Source of the DNA: Craspedostauros australis
Taxonomy: Eukaryota; Bacillariophyta; Bacillariophyceae; Mastogloiales; Achnanthaceae
Direction: 5' to 3'
DNA: 64,000 nucleotides
Assembly (NCBI GenBank): GCA_026770025.1
Contig: JAMXDE010000005.1
Span: 496,001-560,000, forward strand
Both the position numbers and the translations under genes were made by a program. Of the stretch, positions 11,640-22,013 are shown one piece after another. The notes under the pieces were generated by a model that saw only the letters and a list, made by a program, of their open reading frames with translations, was not told where the DNA came from and did no database searches. How positions within the stretch are numbered: position 1 is the stretch's first letter; each line of letters opens with the position of its first letter.

Positions 11640-12561
11640 CAGAACAGCAGCGCCGATACAAGAATACATCAGAGCTGCCCTGAAGATTGTGACGAAATGG
11701 CATACCAACCATGATGGGCGCCTCAAGATGAAGGCACCCACCATGCTACCGAGTAGATACAGACCCAAGCTGGATGCATCGCCACTGTTTGACAATGAGG
11801 AGATGTTGTTCTACCAACAGCTCATTGGCATCCTGCGATGGACTGTTGAACTGGGTTGCATTGATATATGCTGTGAAACCTCAATGATGCCATTGTACTG
11901 TGCTGCATCCCGAACTGGCCACCTGAATGCTCTCTTTCATGTAATTGCATACCTCAACACTCATGATCGCTCCCGTCTTGTCTTTGATGATGCATATGTT
12001 GACAAGCCTACTGTGGCACAACCGGATTGGGGCAATTTCTACGCCAATGCCCACAAACAGATACCGAATGACATGCCGCCACCACGAGGTAAGGAAGTCC
12101 AGATGACTTGCTTTGTTGATGCGGATCATGCTGGTGACCACATGACGCGACGATCGCGCACTGGGGTTCTACTGTACTTGAACTTGTCACTCATCCTATG
12201 GCTCAACAAGAAACAAAACAGCATTGAAACGTCTACGTTCCGCAGTAAATTCATCGTGCTCAAGGCAGTGATGGAGATTGTCATCAGCATGCGCTATAAG
12301 CTGCGCATGATGGGCGTCCCTATGGACGGCCCGGCAGACATGCGAGTTGACAATCAAAGCGTCATGAACAACACCTCACTCCCAGAGTCACAGCTATGAA
12401 AGAAAGCAAGAGCCATCGCATACCACTTCGTACAAAAATGCAGTGCAACAGGTGTGATGGTGGTCTCGTATGAGCCTACAGAATCGAACCTCGCCAACAT
12501 GCTCACAAAGCCACAATCAGGGCCAAGATGGAAGTCCAAGCACAACAAGTCTTGTTCTTAA
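11640..12561 (+). pseudogene. copia pol remnant (end of reverse transcriptase plus RNase H)
   Basis: Joins the gag tail in another frame at about 11640-11660 after an internal deletion of about 3 kb. It matches the intact pol from ALKIVTKWxT onward: YQQLIGILRWTVELG, CCETSMM, HDRSRLVFDDAY, then the RNase H segment CFVDADHAGD, TRRSRTGVLLYLN, SIETSTF and RVDNQSV. A stop interrupts it at about 12397. No YTDD catalytic motif is present, so it is inactive. Confidence 0.9.
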
Positions 12562-12731
12562 CGAACAGACTGCACGACAGTACCTGTGGATGGTCGACCA
12601 TGGGTCCAAGCAATGGTGGATGGGATGAGCGCCCTGTGGTGCCCATGCATGGGGCATGCAGCAGGTACATACCAAAAGAAGCGAAATTGTGACAATCCGA
12701 CAGTCAGCAAAGCCACAGCGAATCGAGGGGA

Positions 12732-12904
12732 CCAAGCAGCAATATGTATGAAACGGTTTAAACGGGATTACGGTGCAAACTTGGGTATCACCTGAGCGTA
12801 CGAGTATAGAGCATTGAATGACAAGCCCACATTACACGATAACCCTTATAATTTGAATCATTGGATGTTGTCACCCTCAACATCGTTTCACGCGTGTGCT
12901 AACT
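12732..12904 (+). repeat. 3' LTR of degenerate copia element
   Basis: 173 bp, starts CCAAGCAGCAATATG right after the polypurine tract and ends GTGCTAACT. Many substitutions relative to the 5' LTR at 9519-9691. Confidence 0.8.
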
Positions 12905-13224
12905 TGTCATCATCCATCCTCCATCACTGATCATCAATCACTGATCGCCCATGACTGATCATCTATCACTGATTATCTATCGCTGATCATCCATCATACA
13001 ATCAAGACGCAGGGAACGTCAAGAAGAAGGAAGTCAGTGAGGAGGAAGTGCGAGAAGCAGCACAACAACCATTACTCTACTTTCCACCACTCGCTCTGCA
13101 AACCGATTGTACTCGTTGTGGAGTTTTTGTGTTTTTTTTTTTTCTGGCCAGATTGACTCGTGTTTGGATGCTCTCCGCAACAGCGTGGTCTCTGCGAGTC
13201 GGGGTTGTTGCAGTGCCTGGTGGG

Positions 13225-13420
13225 AAACTTTGAAAGTACTCAACAAACGTTGAAAGTACTGAACAAACGTTGAAAGTACTGTACAAACGTTGAAAGTACT
13301 GAACAAACGTTGAAAGTACTCAACAAACGTTGAAAGTACTGAACAAACGTTGAAAGTACTCAACAAACGTTGAAAGTACTCAACAAACGTTGAAAGTACT
13401 CAACAAACGTTGAAAGTACT
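13225..13420 (+). repeat. 20-bp tandem repeat array, right copy
   Basis: About ten units with the same consensus and orientation as the array at 9171-9380. The first unit has AAACTTTG in place of AAACGTTG; several units end in GAAC or GTAC. Confidence 0.97.
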
Positions 13421-13555
13421 TCGTTGATGAATAACGCTTATAACGGTAATTAAACGGTGACAAAAAATTCAGCGATGTGGGATTGACAAGATCGACCAAA
13501 GATTATTTGTCCTAAACACGATTGAATCGGGGACTGATCACGAACATCCGGACAC

Positions 13556-13583
13556 CAGTTTCAGCGGAATTCCCGTGCCTTGC
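13556..13583 (-). repeat. Right 28-bp terminal inverted repeat
   Basis: Exact reverse complement of 8997-9024. It ends GGAATTCCCGTGCCTTGC, 246 bp before the fibrillin start codon. Confidence 0.85.
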
Positions 13584-13829
13584 AGGGAGAAGCGAATCCT
13601 TTCCCCAAACTTGCGTCTCTCTCCGTGTTGTTGGCAATGTCACGTACCGCCCGCCGACCAAGACCAACGCTCATCGTGTCTCGACAGCCACCTCCAGATT
13701 CGACGCACAACTCAATCCACCAACCCAACAACGATTGTATCGGTAGAGCGGAAGCAGTATCCATCCCATACTCGTACTCATACTCATACTAGTACGCACC
13801 GTGCCATTGCGAACTCACAGTCACCAACA
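13584..13829 (+). promoter_or_regulatory. Upstream region of plastid fibrillin gene
   Basis: 246 bp between the inverted-repeat element and the ATG. It contains a (TACTCA)-like run at 13768-13795, CATACTCGTACTCATACTCA, including the octamer TACTCGTA. The minimal promoter and 5' UTR must be here or inside the transposon end. Confidence 0.45.
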
Positions 13830-15208
13830 ATGTGCTCAAAGTCATCCCTCCTTGCCGGCGCTGCCGCCATCGCCAGCATCGTGGGAACGGCCCACGCCTT
13901 CGCGGTCGCGCCTTCCAGCGGCCGGCTGCCGCTGTCCCGTGTTGTGCTCCACAGCGAGCCTTCCGACACCTCCAGCGACTCGCTCTACGGCGATGACATC
14001 CTGGAGGTCGAATCGGAGGACTTTGAGCCAACCAAGTCGGAGGCCACCGTGACCAACGTCCTGGACATGGTCCCTGACGCGCTCGGTGAGGTCTCCGCGG
14101 AGACGCGCTCCAAGATCAACGAGGTCCTCTACAAGCTGGAGGCTCTCAACCCCACCGACAAGGCGGCCTTGTCCCCTCTCGTCAACGGAGTTTGGGAGCT
14201 TCGTTACGCTGCTGGATACGCCTCGGAAGGCGCCTTGCCTTCTCCCACAAGGTATGTACCACAAGACAAACTCCGTGTTGGCATTTACAGGAGAACACGA
14301 AAGAACAGAGGCAATCGCTTGGCTATTTGACGAACGAACAGTGCAAGATTCCCACTATCTCATCCACATCCTCGTCGACACTCCTTTCGTCCTTTTTCAT
14401 TGACCCATAACTACGGCTGCTTTGTGCGGCCATATGATCACTCTCGGTCTTCGTCTCCCTTGCGACGACGAACTGAATCCCATTCGAATGATCCAACTGG
14501 CATGCATTCACATGGATATCCGTGTCCGCCGCTCCGATGGCACGGCCTCACGGTGATTCGTATGGGGGGATGAACCGCTGTGTCTTTTTCGATGCTGCTC
14601 GGACATCACATTCCCAACCTGGTGAATCGCATTGATGATCGCCTGCGCGAACTGGTGCAATGCGGTCGCCCATGCCGAAACCTTCTGCCGCATGCCACAT
14701 GCAATACCATTGGACTCGATTCGCCTCTATCCCATTCCATATTCCATCCTGCAGACAACTCGCGCTCTTCTTGTATTCAGGCGGATACAGCCCTGGCCTT
14801 TTTGCATTGTCGCTTGCGCAGAAGCTGCCCAAGCAGCTCGTCAACCTCGGCGATTTGTCTATCTCGATCAGCAGAGAGCAACCGCGCATTGAGGCCAAGA
14901 TCGAGGTTGAGCTCTTCGGAGGCAGCAAGTCGTCCATCGTCGTCAAGGCCAAGCTCGACGCGGAGAGCGATGTGCGGCTGAGAGAGACGTACGAGAGCGC
15001 AACCGTCATGGGTCAAGTCGTGGACATCCCTGAGGCGTTGCAGTATTCCAGGGAGATGTACGTCACCTACGTCGATGAGGACATTCTGGTCATCCGTGAT
15101 GCATCCGGCGTTCCGGAGTTGCTGGTGCGAAAGGAGAAGACATTCTCTCGCAACTGGGGCACGGAGCCAAGCGATGTGGATGACATGACTGCACCAGGTG
15201 AGGCGTAA
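13830..15208 (+). CDS. Plastid lipid-associated protein (PAP/fibrillin), plastid-targeted, two exons
   Basis: Exons 13830-14251 and 14755-15208, with a GTATGT...CTGCAG intron of 503 bp; the spliced product is 291 aa. The N-terminus is a bipartite plastid pre-sequence: a hydrophobic signal peptide (LLAGAAAIASIVGTAHA) followed by FAVAPSSGRLPLSR, with Phe at the predicted cleavage site and a basic, hydroxylated transit segment. This is the ASAF-type signal for plastids of red secondary origin. The mature part matches the PAP/fibrillin family: LEALNPTDKAALSPLVNGVW and RYAAGYASEGALPSP; after the intron QLALFLYSGGYSPG, then an Asp/Glu-rich beta region ending with YVDEDILVIRD and a conserved-looking LLVRKEKTF. 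Fibrillins bind lipids in plastoglobules and thylakoids. The splice junction keeps the frame (SPTR/QLAL). Which fibrillin subgroup is unclear. Confidence 0.88.
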
Positions 15209-15749
15209 CATCTCAGTACTCCCTGGAGATACGTTGCGCGTCACATGTAAAGTGCATGGTATTATGGTATATTCTCTCCACCAGTACGAGTATGGTAAAA
15301 GTGCTACTCTATTCTTCTTTTACTTGGAACATGCAAGTGCGATGTTTCTGTAACTATTGGTACCTATGATGGCATCATTTGACAACAGCAGGGAAGGAAC
15401 GATCCAGGCCATCCAAACACCATCAAGCATCTCCCGCTACTCGCACGATGATTGCTCTCCTGTGAAAACCATAGCACGCACAGTCAATGATGCAACATAA
15501 TACAGCTGCCTGCCAAATTGGAGTGCTCTGCGCTCTTCTGGTACAATGGGATGAGCGTGAATTCTACTCTGATAGTCTTCCGAATGCTGCTGATCAGCAA
15601 CAGCTGCACTGACACTCGAGAGAGCCAGCCTGCTTCATGTGATGGTGTAATTGCACACTCTACTCTATTATTCTGCAAACTAGAGTACTCTCTCTCTCTC
15701 TGGAGTATGCGGTTCTACCCCATCGCAACACTTCGCGAATGGTCTGTGC
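15209..15749. other. Intergenic between convergent genes
   Basis: 541 bp between the ends of two convergent genes. It has the octamer TACGAGTA (15285-15292), an AT-rich patch at 15255-15285 and a (CT)n run at 15687-15704. No coding signal; presumably two 3' UTRs. Confidence 0.6.
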
Positions 15750-18700
15750 TCATTCGACAGTCGCCGCAATCTGTAGGACACCGCTCGGACGGCCTGACGA
15801 CATGTCGGACAACGACGATGCATCGGTTGCCTCTGTGGTGGATGCTGAGCCATCTCTTCCATTTAGCTTGAACTGGCCTTGATTGTTGTTGCCTCGCGTG
15901 ACTGCAGGCGACCTGTCCGCAGCGCCATCCTTCGACAGCTTTGACAAAATCACGAACTGGTCCCTCGACATGCCGTACATGGCCTCGAATTGCACGTCGT
16001 TGATCGACTTGCTGTGGTAAGCGTTGAATGCCATCGGGTGATGATCCTCCTCGTCGTTCGTGCCGCGTTCAGATTCGGAGGAGGATGCCAGGTTGCGCGA
16101 GGTGTCGCATTTGTGCCAATTGCACGTCTTCCGCAGACCCGGAGGCTGGAACATTGCGCCATTGTTGACGTTGCTGCCTGGGCCCTTGTCGGGGGAATCG
16201 CTCAGCAGCACGGCGAGGTTACGGAAACTCTTGCTCGCAGCCGCAGATAGCTGTATGCCGTGCAGCCATCCGCTGTCGGAGTTCTTTGGTGCTTCGTCAC
16301 GTCCCACTGATACTGTCGTTTCTTTTATAGGCGTCAAGGGTTGCTTCGTGACGCCAATCTGATTCTTAAAAAAGGTCGTGACGCCGTTGCAAATGTCATC
16401 CATGCCATCGCGGCAGTACGCGTCATGGACGCACGATTCCACCCAGAAATTCTGATGGATAGGCTCCGCAGCCTCCGGCTCCACTTCCTCCACCTTTGGC
16501 TTCGGTTTCACATCCTTGCTGACATAGAAATAGTTGTCGAGGAATTCACGGTTGTATGTTTCGGAAAAGTAGAGATTCTGTCGATCGATTGTGCGTGCTT
16601 GAATCGCACCGGTTTGTGATCCTTGATTCGGTGCATCTTTTGCACTGGAAGAGGCGACAGTGTCGGACTTACATGCGGTGCTCTTTCCTGCACCGCACAC
16701 ATTCACGGATTCGTTGTGAAGCGAGGCAAGGACCATGTCATCAGGATTCAAATGAGATTCTTCAGTATTTGATGGCGTTGCATTCGATGCGGTGACCATG
16801 TGCCACGACATGACACGATGGAATCCGACCGTTTCTTCCGCGAACTTGCCGCTCCATGTCGCCGCCTGGTTCAACGTCTCCCAATCGCAACGCATGTTGG
16901 AGGGCTCCACCAGCGATGATGCCGACGAGAGGTTGGTGACGCTGGCATCTTTGTCGTCTACCATGCTGGTTGCTTTATTTCTCGAGCCTGTCAGGTCTTG
17001 CGCCATGTCATTCATGATGAAGGCTCCTGAAACATTGCTGATGCGATGTTCATGTCCATGACCATCATCATTGCTATCTTCGTTGACGACTTGCAGCCCA
17101 TTTTCTCTCTTCGGGCTATGGTTGTTGTTGTTGTTGTTGTTGTCGTTGGTGGTGGTGGTGGTACTGGCGTTGTAGTTGTCATTTCTTGCAGCTGTAGCCA
17201 TGACTTTGGGTGTCCACGTTGCAGTTTTCTTTGCTGCGCCGACCGTACCCGGCTGCATCGGCATGGTCCTGCTGTCTTGACGAGCATTGCCGCTTTGTTC
17301 GTCATGTCCAAGTATGGATGAACCGTTGAGGCTGTTCTGATGCATGCGAAAGAGACAGTTCTTCTGCATTTTGGGGTCTGGCAATTGCGTCTTGGAAACG
17401 TCCCAGCTTGTGGAACTCCGCAGCCATGAGTGCTTGTCGTTGGCCGCCGTCTCGTCGTCGTTCAATGCAAAAGTGGGATGGTCGTAGGAGTACGATTTTG
17501 TTATTTTGTCGTCCCTGTAGATGTTGCTGCCGTTCGCTTCGCTCATGGTCGAGGCGGGTGTTCTGCTGGGACGATCGAACTGCAAGCGTCGGGTCAATCG
17601 ATTTGCCATTGGTTGCATTCGCGTGTCCCGTTGATAGTTCTGTTGGGTGCCCTCCTTGTCATCATTGCCATGATTATTCCCATCATCAGCGCCGCCCGCA
17701 CCACGACTGCCGGCCGGTGCAATAAGTTGTACCGCATTGACTTTGGGCGATTTCATGCTCGGCAGCGCAAGCAGCTTTGCTTGCTCTTGCGGGATGGATG
17801 CCATCGATGGTGGTGCATCACTGGTGCTAGCAACGTCCGAATCGATGATGGAGGACGGTTCGAACAGGGCGATTCGTCTGATTTCGGGTGTGTGTATGTC
17901 CGCACCGTTCGATGCGGCGTATGCAGCTGCCATGGGTTGCTCCTGTTGCTTCGGCTTTGGTCCACGGATGACCCGCAGCTTGGAGGGCGTTTTGAAATCA
18001 TGGAACTCGTGTGAGCTCCTTTGGTGCAGCAGCTTGGGTGTGAGCGTGAGGGTGTTGTTGACGTTGATGATGTTGCCGTTGCTGCTCTCCATGGTGTGAT
18101 CATGCAAGAGTTCGTAATGCTCATCAGCTGATATGCTGGTTGGCGACTCGGGTTCGTCGAGCGGGTCGAACGATATGTGCTGTGGACTCATGTGGACTTT
18201 GCCAAATGAGATCATGCCGTTGCCGTTGCCATTGTCGTTGATACTGCTGCGGGGGTGCGTGATGATAGGAGAAGAAGGCGAACGATTGGATCGATCAAGA
18301 CTAAAGTCATCATCCTTCTTCTCTTCATCGTCATGCGTGTCCGACGAGGAATTGGAAAGATGCGGATGCAACTTGTCAAGGTTGGAATCATCCGTGCTGA
18401 TGATGTCCAGCAATCGCTGGCTGCTGCTTCTGCGTGTGATGCGGAAGGCTGGCGCTTCAGTGGCATGGGCCGGGACGGAGATGTCACGATCCGTCTCTAA
18501 CTCTGTCAGATCCGGCATGATGAGGGTGGTTTCGGTTCGCGGCGTTGTGATGGATACTGGATGATGGAAATGATCATGGTGATGAGGATCATTTTCGTCT
18601 CCCAAACGCGATTGCTCCACGGGATCGCACGTGTCTCCGTCAAGTTGCAGTCCGTGACCAAACAAACCTGTCGCTGAATTTGCCGATCTGCGCACGGTCG

Positions 18701-20378
18701 GTGTTTCAATCTCCATTGTCGCGTCGTCTTTGTCGTCACCGACATCATCGGCATTCTCGTCGTCGGCGTCGTCATTGGTGACATTGAACTTGGATAGGTT
18801 TGGGAGCAGAAAGGATGGAGGCGCAGCTGCGTTAATCTGCGGCTCCGCGACAATTTCCTGAAGACACGCTGTGGGAAGAAGCTCCACGCATTGATGATCA
18901 GTGTGTTGATGAGCGAAGGACAGAGCTGCATCGTCCACGTGCCTGCGGGCGAGATGCGTGCGCACGTGCACATGCAGCTCCCTCCATCGCGGGACGACTT
19001 CTCCGATGTCACGCAAGGATGTGACGCGGATCTTTCTGCGTTCATACATGGTGGGCGTGACGGGCGTTCTCATTCCTTCCGAGTAGGTGTGGAACCTCCG
19101 CACTCTGCCTGGTTTGGACAGGCGGTCCGGGGTGCTTGGTGATGGATGTGTCTGCGTTTGTTCGTTTGGTTGCTGTTTGTGCTGCTGCTGCTGCTGCTGC
19201 TGCTGTTTCTCTTCCTGTTCACCATCATCATCATCTTCCTCCTTTCTCAGTTGGTCATGATGCTGGGATGATCGCTGATGTTCGCTATGATGTAGGTGTT
19301 GTCGTTGCTGCTGCTTTTGACGCGTGGTTCTCGCCGTGGTAGTTCGAACAGGCCGCTGAGGCGTGCATGGAGCACCTCCATGATTTCCCGCATAGTCGTC
19401 GTCGTCGTTGTCATCATCATCATCATCATCATCAATCCGAAAGTCCATATCGACTCCGAAGGTGGATGCCTTGGCGGAGAACGTCTCCTGGCCGCTCTCC
19501 GCCGCACGCTCGGCCTCGAGAGACAGCTCGATGAGCTCGGCGTGCCAGAGCTCGGAACGTATCCTCTTGGCGGCCAGCTCGAGCTGTTCCGTCGAATTCA
19601 AAATGGCCTTGGCCTGGCTGTGGCGTTCGGGTGTGGGTCGTGCGTACATGCGACGCAATGAGAAATGGCCACCGCCGGACGCGGCGTTGATGTTGCTGCG
19701 GATGCGGCCGTAGTCAAAGCGGTAGCCGTGGCGGTAGACATCGTTGCGTCCATGCGAGGATTCATCAAAGAGGTTGTTGGTCGTTGGGACCTGGCATATC
19801 TGATCGCTGACATTCTGCGTGGAACATCCCTCGGGCAACTGCTGGGTGCACATCCCATCGTTTGCGACCCCGTCCAATGCGTTGGTGTCGCAAGTGTTTG
19901 CGGCGCACATCATGGATGGGAGGTTGCGAAAGCGCTCGTTGTCCAGAAATCCCATGCCGAAGTCGCCATCCAAATCATCCAAGTCATCTTCCACGTAGAA
20001 CACTCGTTGCTGCTGCTTCTGTTGTTGCTGTTGCTGTTGTTTCGTAGGGTGGTGCTGTTGATTGGGATGATTCCGTTTGTGCGGCTGCGGCCTGCTTCGT
20101 TCGTGGGCGGAGTTGGACTTGTGCTCCCTCCTTCGTCTTGCTCGTCGCTCCTGCCTTCGCAGTTCGTGCATCTCCCTGCTACGCGATTTGCTGCGAGGCT
20201 TGCTCTGTGGTTCGTTGTGATCTTGGCTGCGCTTCTGGCTGCGAGGAGTAGCGTGAGGGTGGCCGTGCGAATGAGTCTGCTGGTGGTGCAAGGGAGCGGA
20301 CTCCCTCTTGGATGGAGAGGACATGGATGAGGCGGTGGGGGGTGATGCCCGTTGCCTTCTTTCCTTTTGTTGCTGCAT
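15750..20378 (-). CDS. Large disordered protein of unknown function (1542 aa)
   Basis: One uninterrupted minus-strand frame with an ATG at 20378. The first ~130 residues are His/Gln/Arg/Ser-rich with basic clusters (RRQERRARRRREHK) that could be a nuclear signal, ending in a Q run. A Glu/Ala-rich predicted helix (ELWHAELIELSLEAERAAES) is followed by a run of Asp, then a second Q run. Other runs are acidic (DDADDENADDVGDDKDD) and an Asn run near nt 17140. Two stretches look globular: RRFHTYSEGMRTPVTPT followed by IRVTSLRDIGEVVPRWRELH (nt ~18975-19110), and a C-terminal part with Cys and Trp (FWVESCVHDAYCRDGMDDIC). I recognise no family. It is too long to be a chance frame, and its reading is supported by codon-level structure (runs and charged blocks) rather than homology. 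Confidence 0.65.
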   Translation of the reverse strand: MQQQKERRQRASPPTASSMSSPSKRESAPLHHQQTHSHGHPHATPRSQKRSQDHNEPQSKPRSKSRSREMHELRRQERRARRRREHKSNSAHERSRPQPHKRNHPNQQHHPTKQQQQQQQKQQQRVFYVEDDLDDLDGDFGMGFLDNERFRNLPSMMCAANTCDTNALDGVANDGMCTQQLPEGCSTQNVSDQICQVPTTNNLFDESSHGRNDVYRHGYRFDYGRIRSNINAASGGGHFSLRRMYARPTPERHSQAKAILNSTEQLELAAKRIRSELWHAELIELSLEAERAAESGQETFSAKASTFGVDMDFRIDDDDDDDDNDDDDYAGNHGGAPCTPQRPVRTTTARTTRQKQQQRQHLHHSEHQRSSQHHDQLRKEEDDDDGEQEEKQQQQQQQQHKQQPNEQTQTHPSPSTPDRLSKPGRVRRFHTYSEGMRTPVTPTMYERRKIRVTSLRDIGEVVPRWRELHVHVRTHLARRHVDDAALSFAHQHTDHQCVELLPTACLQEIVAEPQINAAAPPSFLLPNLSKFNVTNDDADDENADDVGDDKDDATMEIETPTVRRSANSATGLFGHGLQLDGDTCDPVEQSRLGDENDPHHHDHFHHPVSITTPRTETTLIMPDLTELETDRDISVPAHATEAPAFRITRRSSSQRLLDIISTDDSNLDKLHPHLSNSSSDTHDDEEKKDDDFSLDRSNRSPSSPIITHPRSSINDNGNGNGMISFGKVHMSPQHISFDPLDEPESPTSISADEHYELLHDHTMESSNGNIINVNNTLTLTPKLLHQRSSHEFHDFKTPSKLRVIRGPKPKQQEQPMAAAYAASNGADIHTPEIRRIALFEPSSIIDSDVASTSDAPPSMASIPQEQAKLLALPSMKSPKVNAVQLIAPAGSRGAGGADDGNNHGNDDKEGTQQNYQRDTRMQPMANRLTRRLQFDRPSRTPASTMSEANGSNIYRDDKITKSYSYDHPTFALNDDETAANDKHSWLRSSTSWDVSKTQLPDPKMQKNCLFRMHQNSLNGSSILGHDEQSGNARQDSRTMPMQPGTVGAAKKTATWTPKVMATAARNDNYNASTTTTTNDNNNNNNNHSPKRENGLQVVNEDSNDDGHGHEHRISNVSGAFIMNDMAQDLTGSRNKATSMVDDKDASVTNLSSASSLVEPSNMRCDWETLNQAATWSGKFAEETVGFHRVMSWHMVTASNATPSNTEESHLNPDDMVLASLHNESVNVCGAGKSTACKSDTVASSSAKDAPNQGSQTGAIQARTIDRQNLYFSETYNREFLDNYFYVSKDVKPKPKVEEVEPEAAEPIHQNFWVESCVHDAYCRDGMDDICNGVTTFFKNQIGVTKQPLTPIKETTVSVGRDEAPKNSDSGWLHGIQLSAAASKSFRNLAVLLSDSPDKGPGSNVNNGAMFQPPGLRKTCNWHKCDTSRNLASSSESERGTNDEEDHHPMAFNAYHSKSINDVQFEAMYGMSRDQFVILSKLSKDGAADRSPAVTRGNNNQGQFKLNGRDGSASTTEATDASSLSDMSSGRPSGVLQIAATVE

Positions 20379-22013
20379 TGCTCAGGAGAATTCCTTTCCT
20401 TGTTGCCGTTCTTTCCTTTCCTGCTTTGTTTGACCCTCCTGCTCACGATTGGAATTGTGTTCTTCGAAGCCTTGCGGTCCTGTTCCGACTCCTTCCGTGG
20501 GTGTAGATGAAGGATGAGAAAAGTAGAGAGCAGAGTAGCCGTTCTACCCCCTCCCTCGCTTGGCCACTCCTTTCCTCTGCGTCTCCGTCCTTCGCAATGC
20601 AAACACAAGCCAAGACAAGACAAGGACACCTGTGTCCTTGTGGAGTGTCTGTCGAGTTCTGCTCCTGTCTCACTCGACGTACCAGCCCAACGCAGTCAGC
20701 GAGGACAAAGCCAATGAAGCGCAGCGGTCACCTGCCGCTCCTTCTCCAGCCTCAGAGACCCGTCGTCACCCTCGTCACCCTCGTCGTTGCACTCGTTACA
20801 GTTGTTACAGTTGTTGGCGCGCTTTCGTCACCTTGCGCTTCCACAAACACGTCCAATCCTGCTCCCTCCTTGTAACCGGAACCGCCTCAAATCGTTTGAA
20901 CTCACTCCGCTTGACTCTGGTTCGTCCCCTTGTCTTCTCCTCCCCACTCTGTGCTGCGCTCCTCCAATTCCGTTCACTCTTTCCCTCTCAATTTGACACC
21001 ACCCTATCCTTTTCTTACTCGAAAGTCCAGGAACCTGGCTGTCCGCAGATAACCGACCAAAGGGGGTTGCCGCCAACTGGTCTCGTGCTCATCCATGCAA
21101 CACCGTCGCAGACTTTTTGGCCATGGTCGTGGCGCGTTCCTGATCGTTTCTCTGCGCTTCTGCTTTCATGTGGAGACGCTGCCAGTTTCACGCTTGTTTA
21201 ACCGTTTTACGTTCGATCCGACATCACGCACACGCAGGACTGAATCTATCAAATATTCGTGAACTAGTATAGTATATAATTTCGACGAAGGCCAAACGTG
21301 CGAATGGAACCGTTGAATCAGGGGGCGGTATGGCACACACGGAGCCTGGAGCACACACAAAGAAATTTGGCGCGTGTCGGCTGTTGAACCGCAACAAACT
21401 TAGCCCTCATCATTTCAAGGTCACAAATGGTATCAGGATGTAACAGGAACGGGATGTGTAGCAACACCGAGTTGCGATAACGTTGCTATGCTATGCTCTT
21501 GCTGCTATACCCTCTGTATTTGCGCAGCTCGCTGTTGACCATCATCATATGGCATGGTACCATCCCCACCATCGCGCTTGCTCCCTGGGTCGACATGATC
21601 ATGGGAGTGTGCAGATGCTGGAGAATAGTAAGCGATGCGATCTTTGCCAAAGTGCGAGTTCTGATTGATTGCGGAAGAACCTCGGAGTCGGACGTCCATC
21701 TCACAAGAACGGAAACCGCTTTGGACAGCGACTCTTGTTTCTCTTGGTGGTCTTTCCCCCGATCGATTCCAATCATCCCGAACCTAGGGCGCAGCAGGAG
21801 GCGCAGAGCCCGCTTGGTAGTTCGCGCAGATGAGCTGACACGTTTCAAATCGAATCGAATCAAACCAACTCGACTCACACCCGAATGTGCTAGCTGTGCC
21901 GAAACGCACGGCCCAGACAACACAGAACACTCAGCAGTTGTTTGAAGGCTTGCAATATGAAAAGTAACTCTTCTATCACAATCAATACCTGTGGAGCATT
22001 CCTACTGTGCCTG
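20379..22013. other. Intergenic, upstream of the 1542-aa gene
   Basis: 1.6 kb. Frames crossing it (for example around 20560-21200) are Ser/Pro/Leu-rich and without family resemblance, and I do not accept them as genes. The part next to 20378 should be the promoter and 5' UTR of the minus-strand gene. No repeat array or mobile element seen. Confidence 0.5.

Larger units (their letters stand above)
9519..12904 (+). mobile_element. Degenerate Ty1/copia LTR retrotransposon with large internal deletion
   Basis: A plus-strand relative of the intact element at 36.4-42.9 kb, 3386 bp instead of 6416 bp. It keeps two 173-bp LTRs (9519-9691, 12732-12904), a gag with several in-frame stops, and the C-terminal reverse-transcriptase/RNase H part of pol; protease, integrase and most of the reverse transcriptase are missing. 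The polypurine tract GAATCGAGGGGA (12720-12731) directly abuts the 3' LTR as in the intact copy. The LTRs have diverged substantially from each other, so the insertion is old. No matching 5-bp target duplication remains (CTTCA versus TGTCA). Confidence 0.9.
8997..13583. mobile_element. Composite inverted-repeat-bounded element with satellite arrays and nested copia relic
   Basis: A perfect 28-bp inverted repeat (GCAAGGCACGGGAATTCCGC then TGAAACTG on the left) bounds 4587 bp. Moving inward from each end there is unique sequence (~145 bp left, ~135 bp right), then an array of a 20-bp repeat (9171-9380 and 13225-13420), then the degenerate copia element 9519-12904. The inverted repeat suggests an old DNA transposon or large MITE into which a retrotransposon later inserted. 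I see no transposase and no convincing target duplication outside the inverted repeats (left flank ...ACAACAACA, right flank AGGGAGAAG...). The right end lies 246 bp upstream of the fibrillin ATG. Confidence 0.55.

Noticed and set aside
13034..13366. Frame across the 20-bp satellite encoding repeated STFNVCSVL-like peptides
   Set aside because: 20-bp units shift frame every repeat; the peptide pattern is an artefact of the satellite.
8997..13583. CRISPR-like reading of the 20-bp arrays
   Set aside because: Units are contiguous with no spacers and the genome is eukaryotic; this is a satellite.
20560..21201. 213-codon frame upstream of the 1542-aa gene
   Set aside because: Ser/Pro/Leu-rich, no domain, in the probable promoter and 5' UTR.
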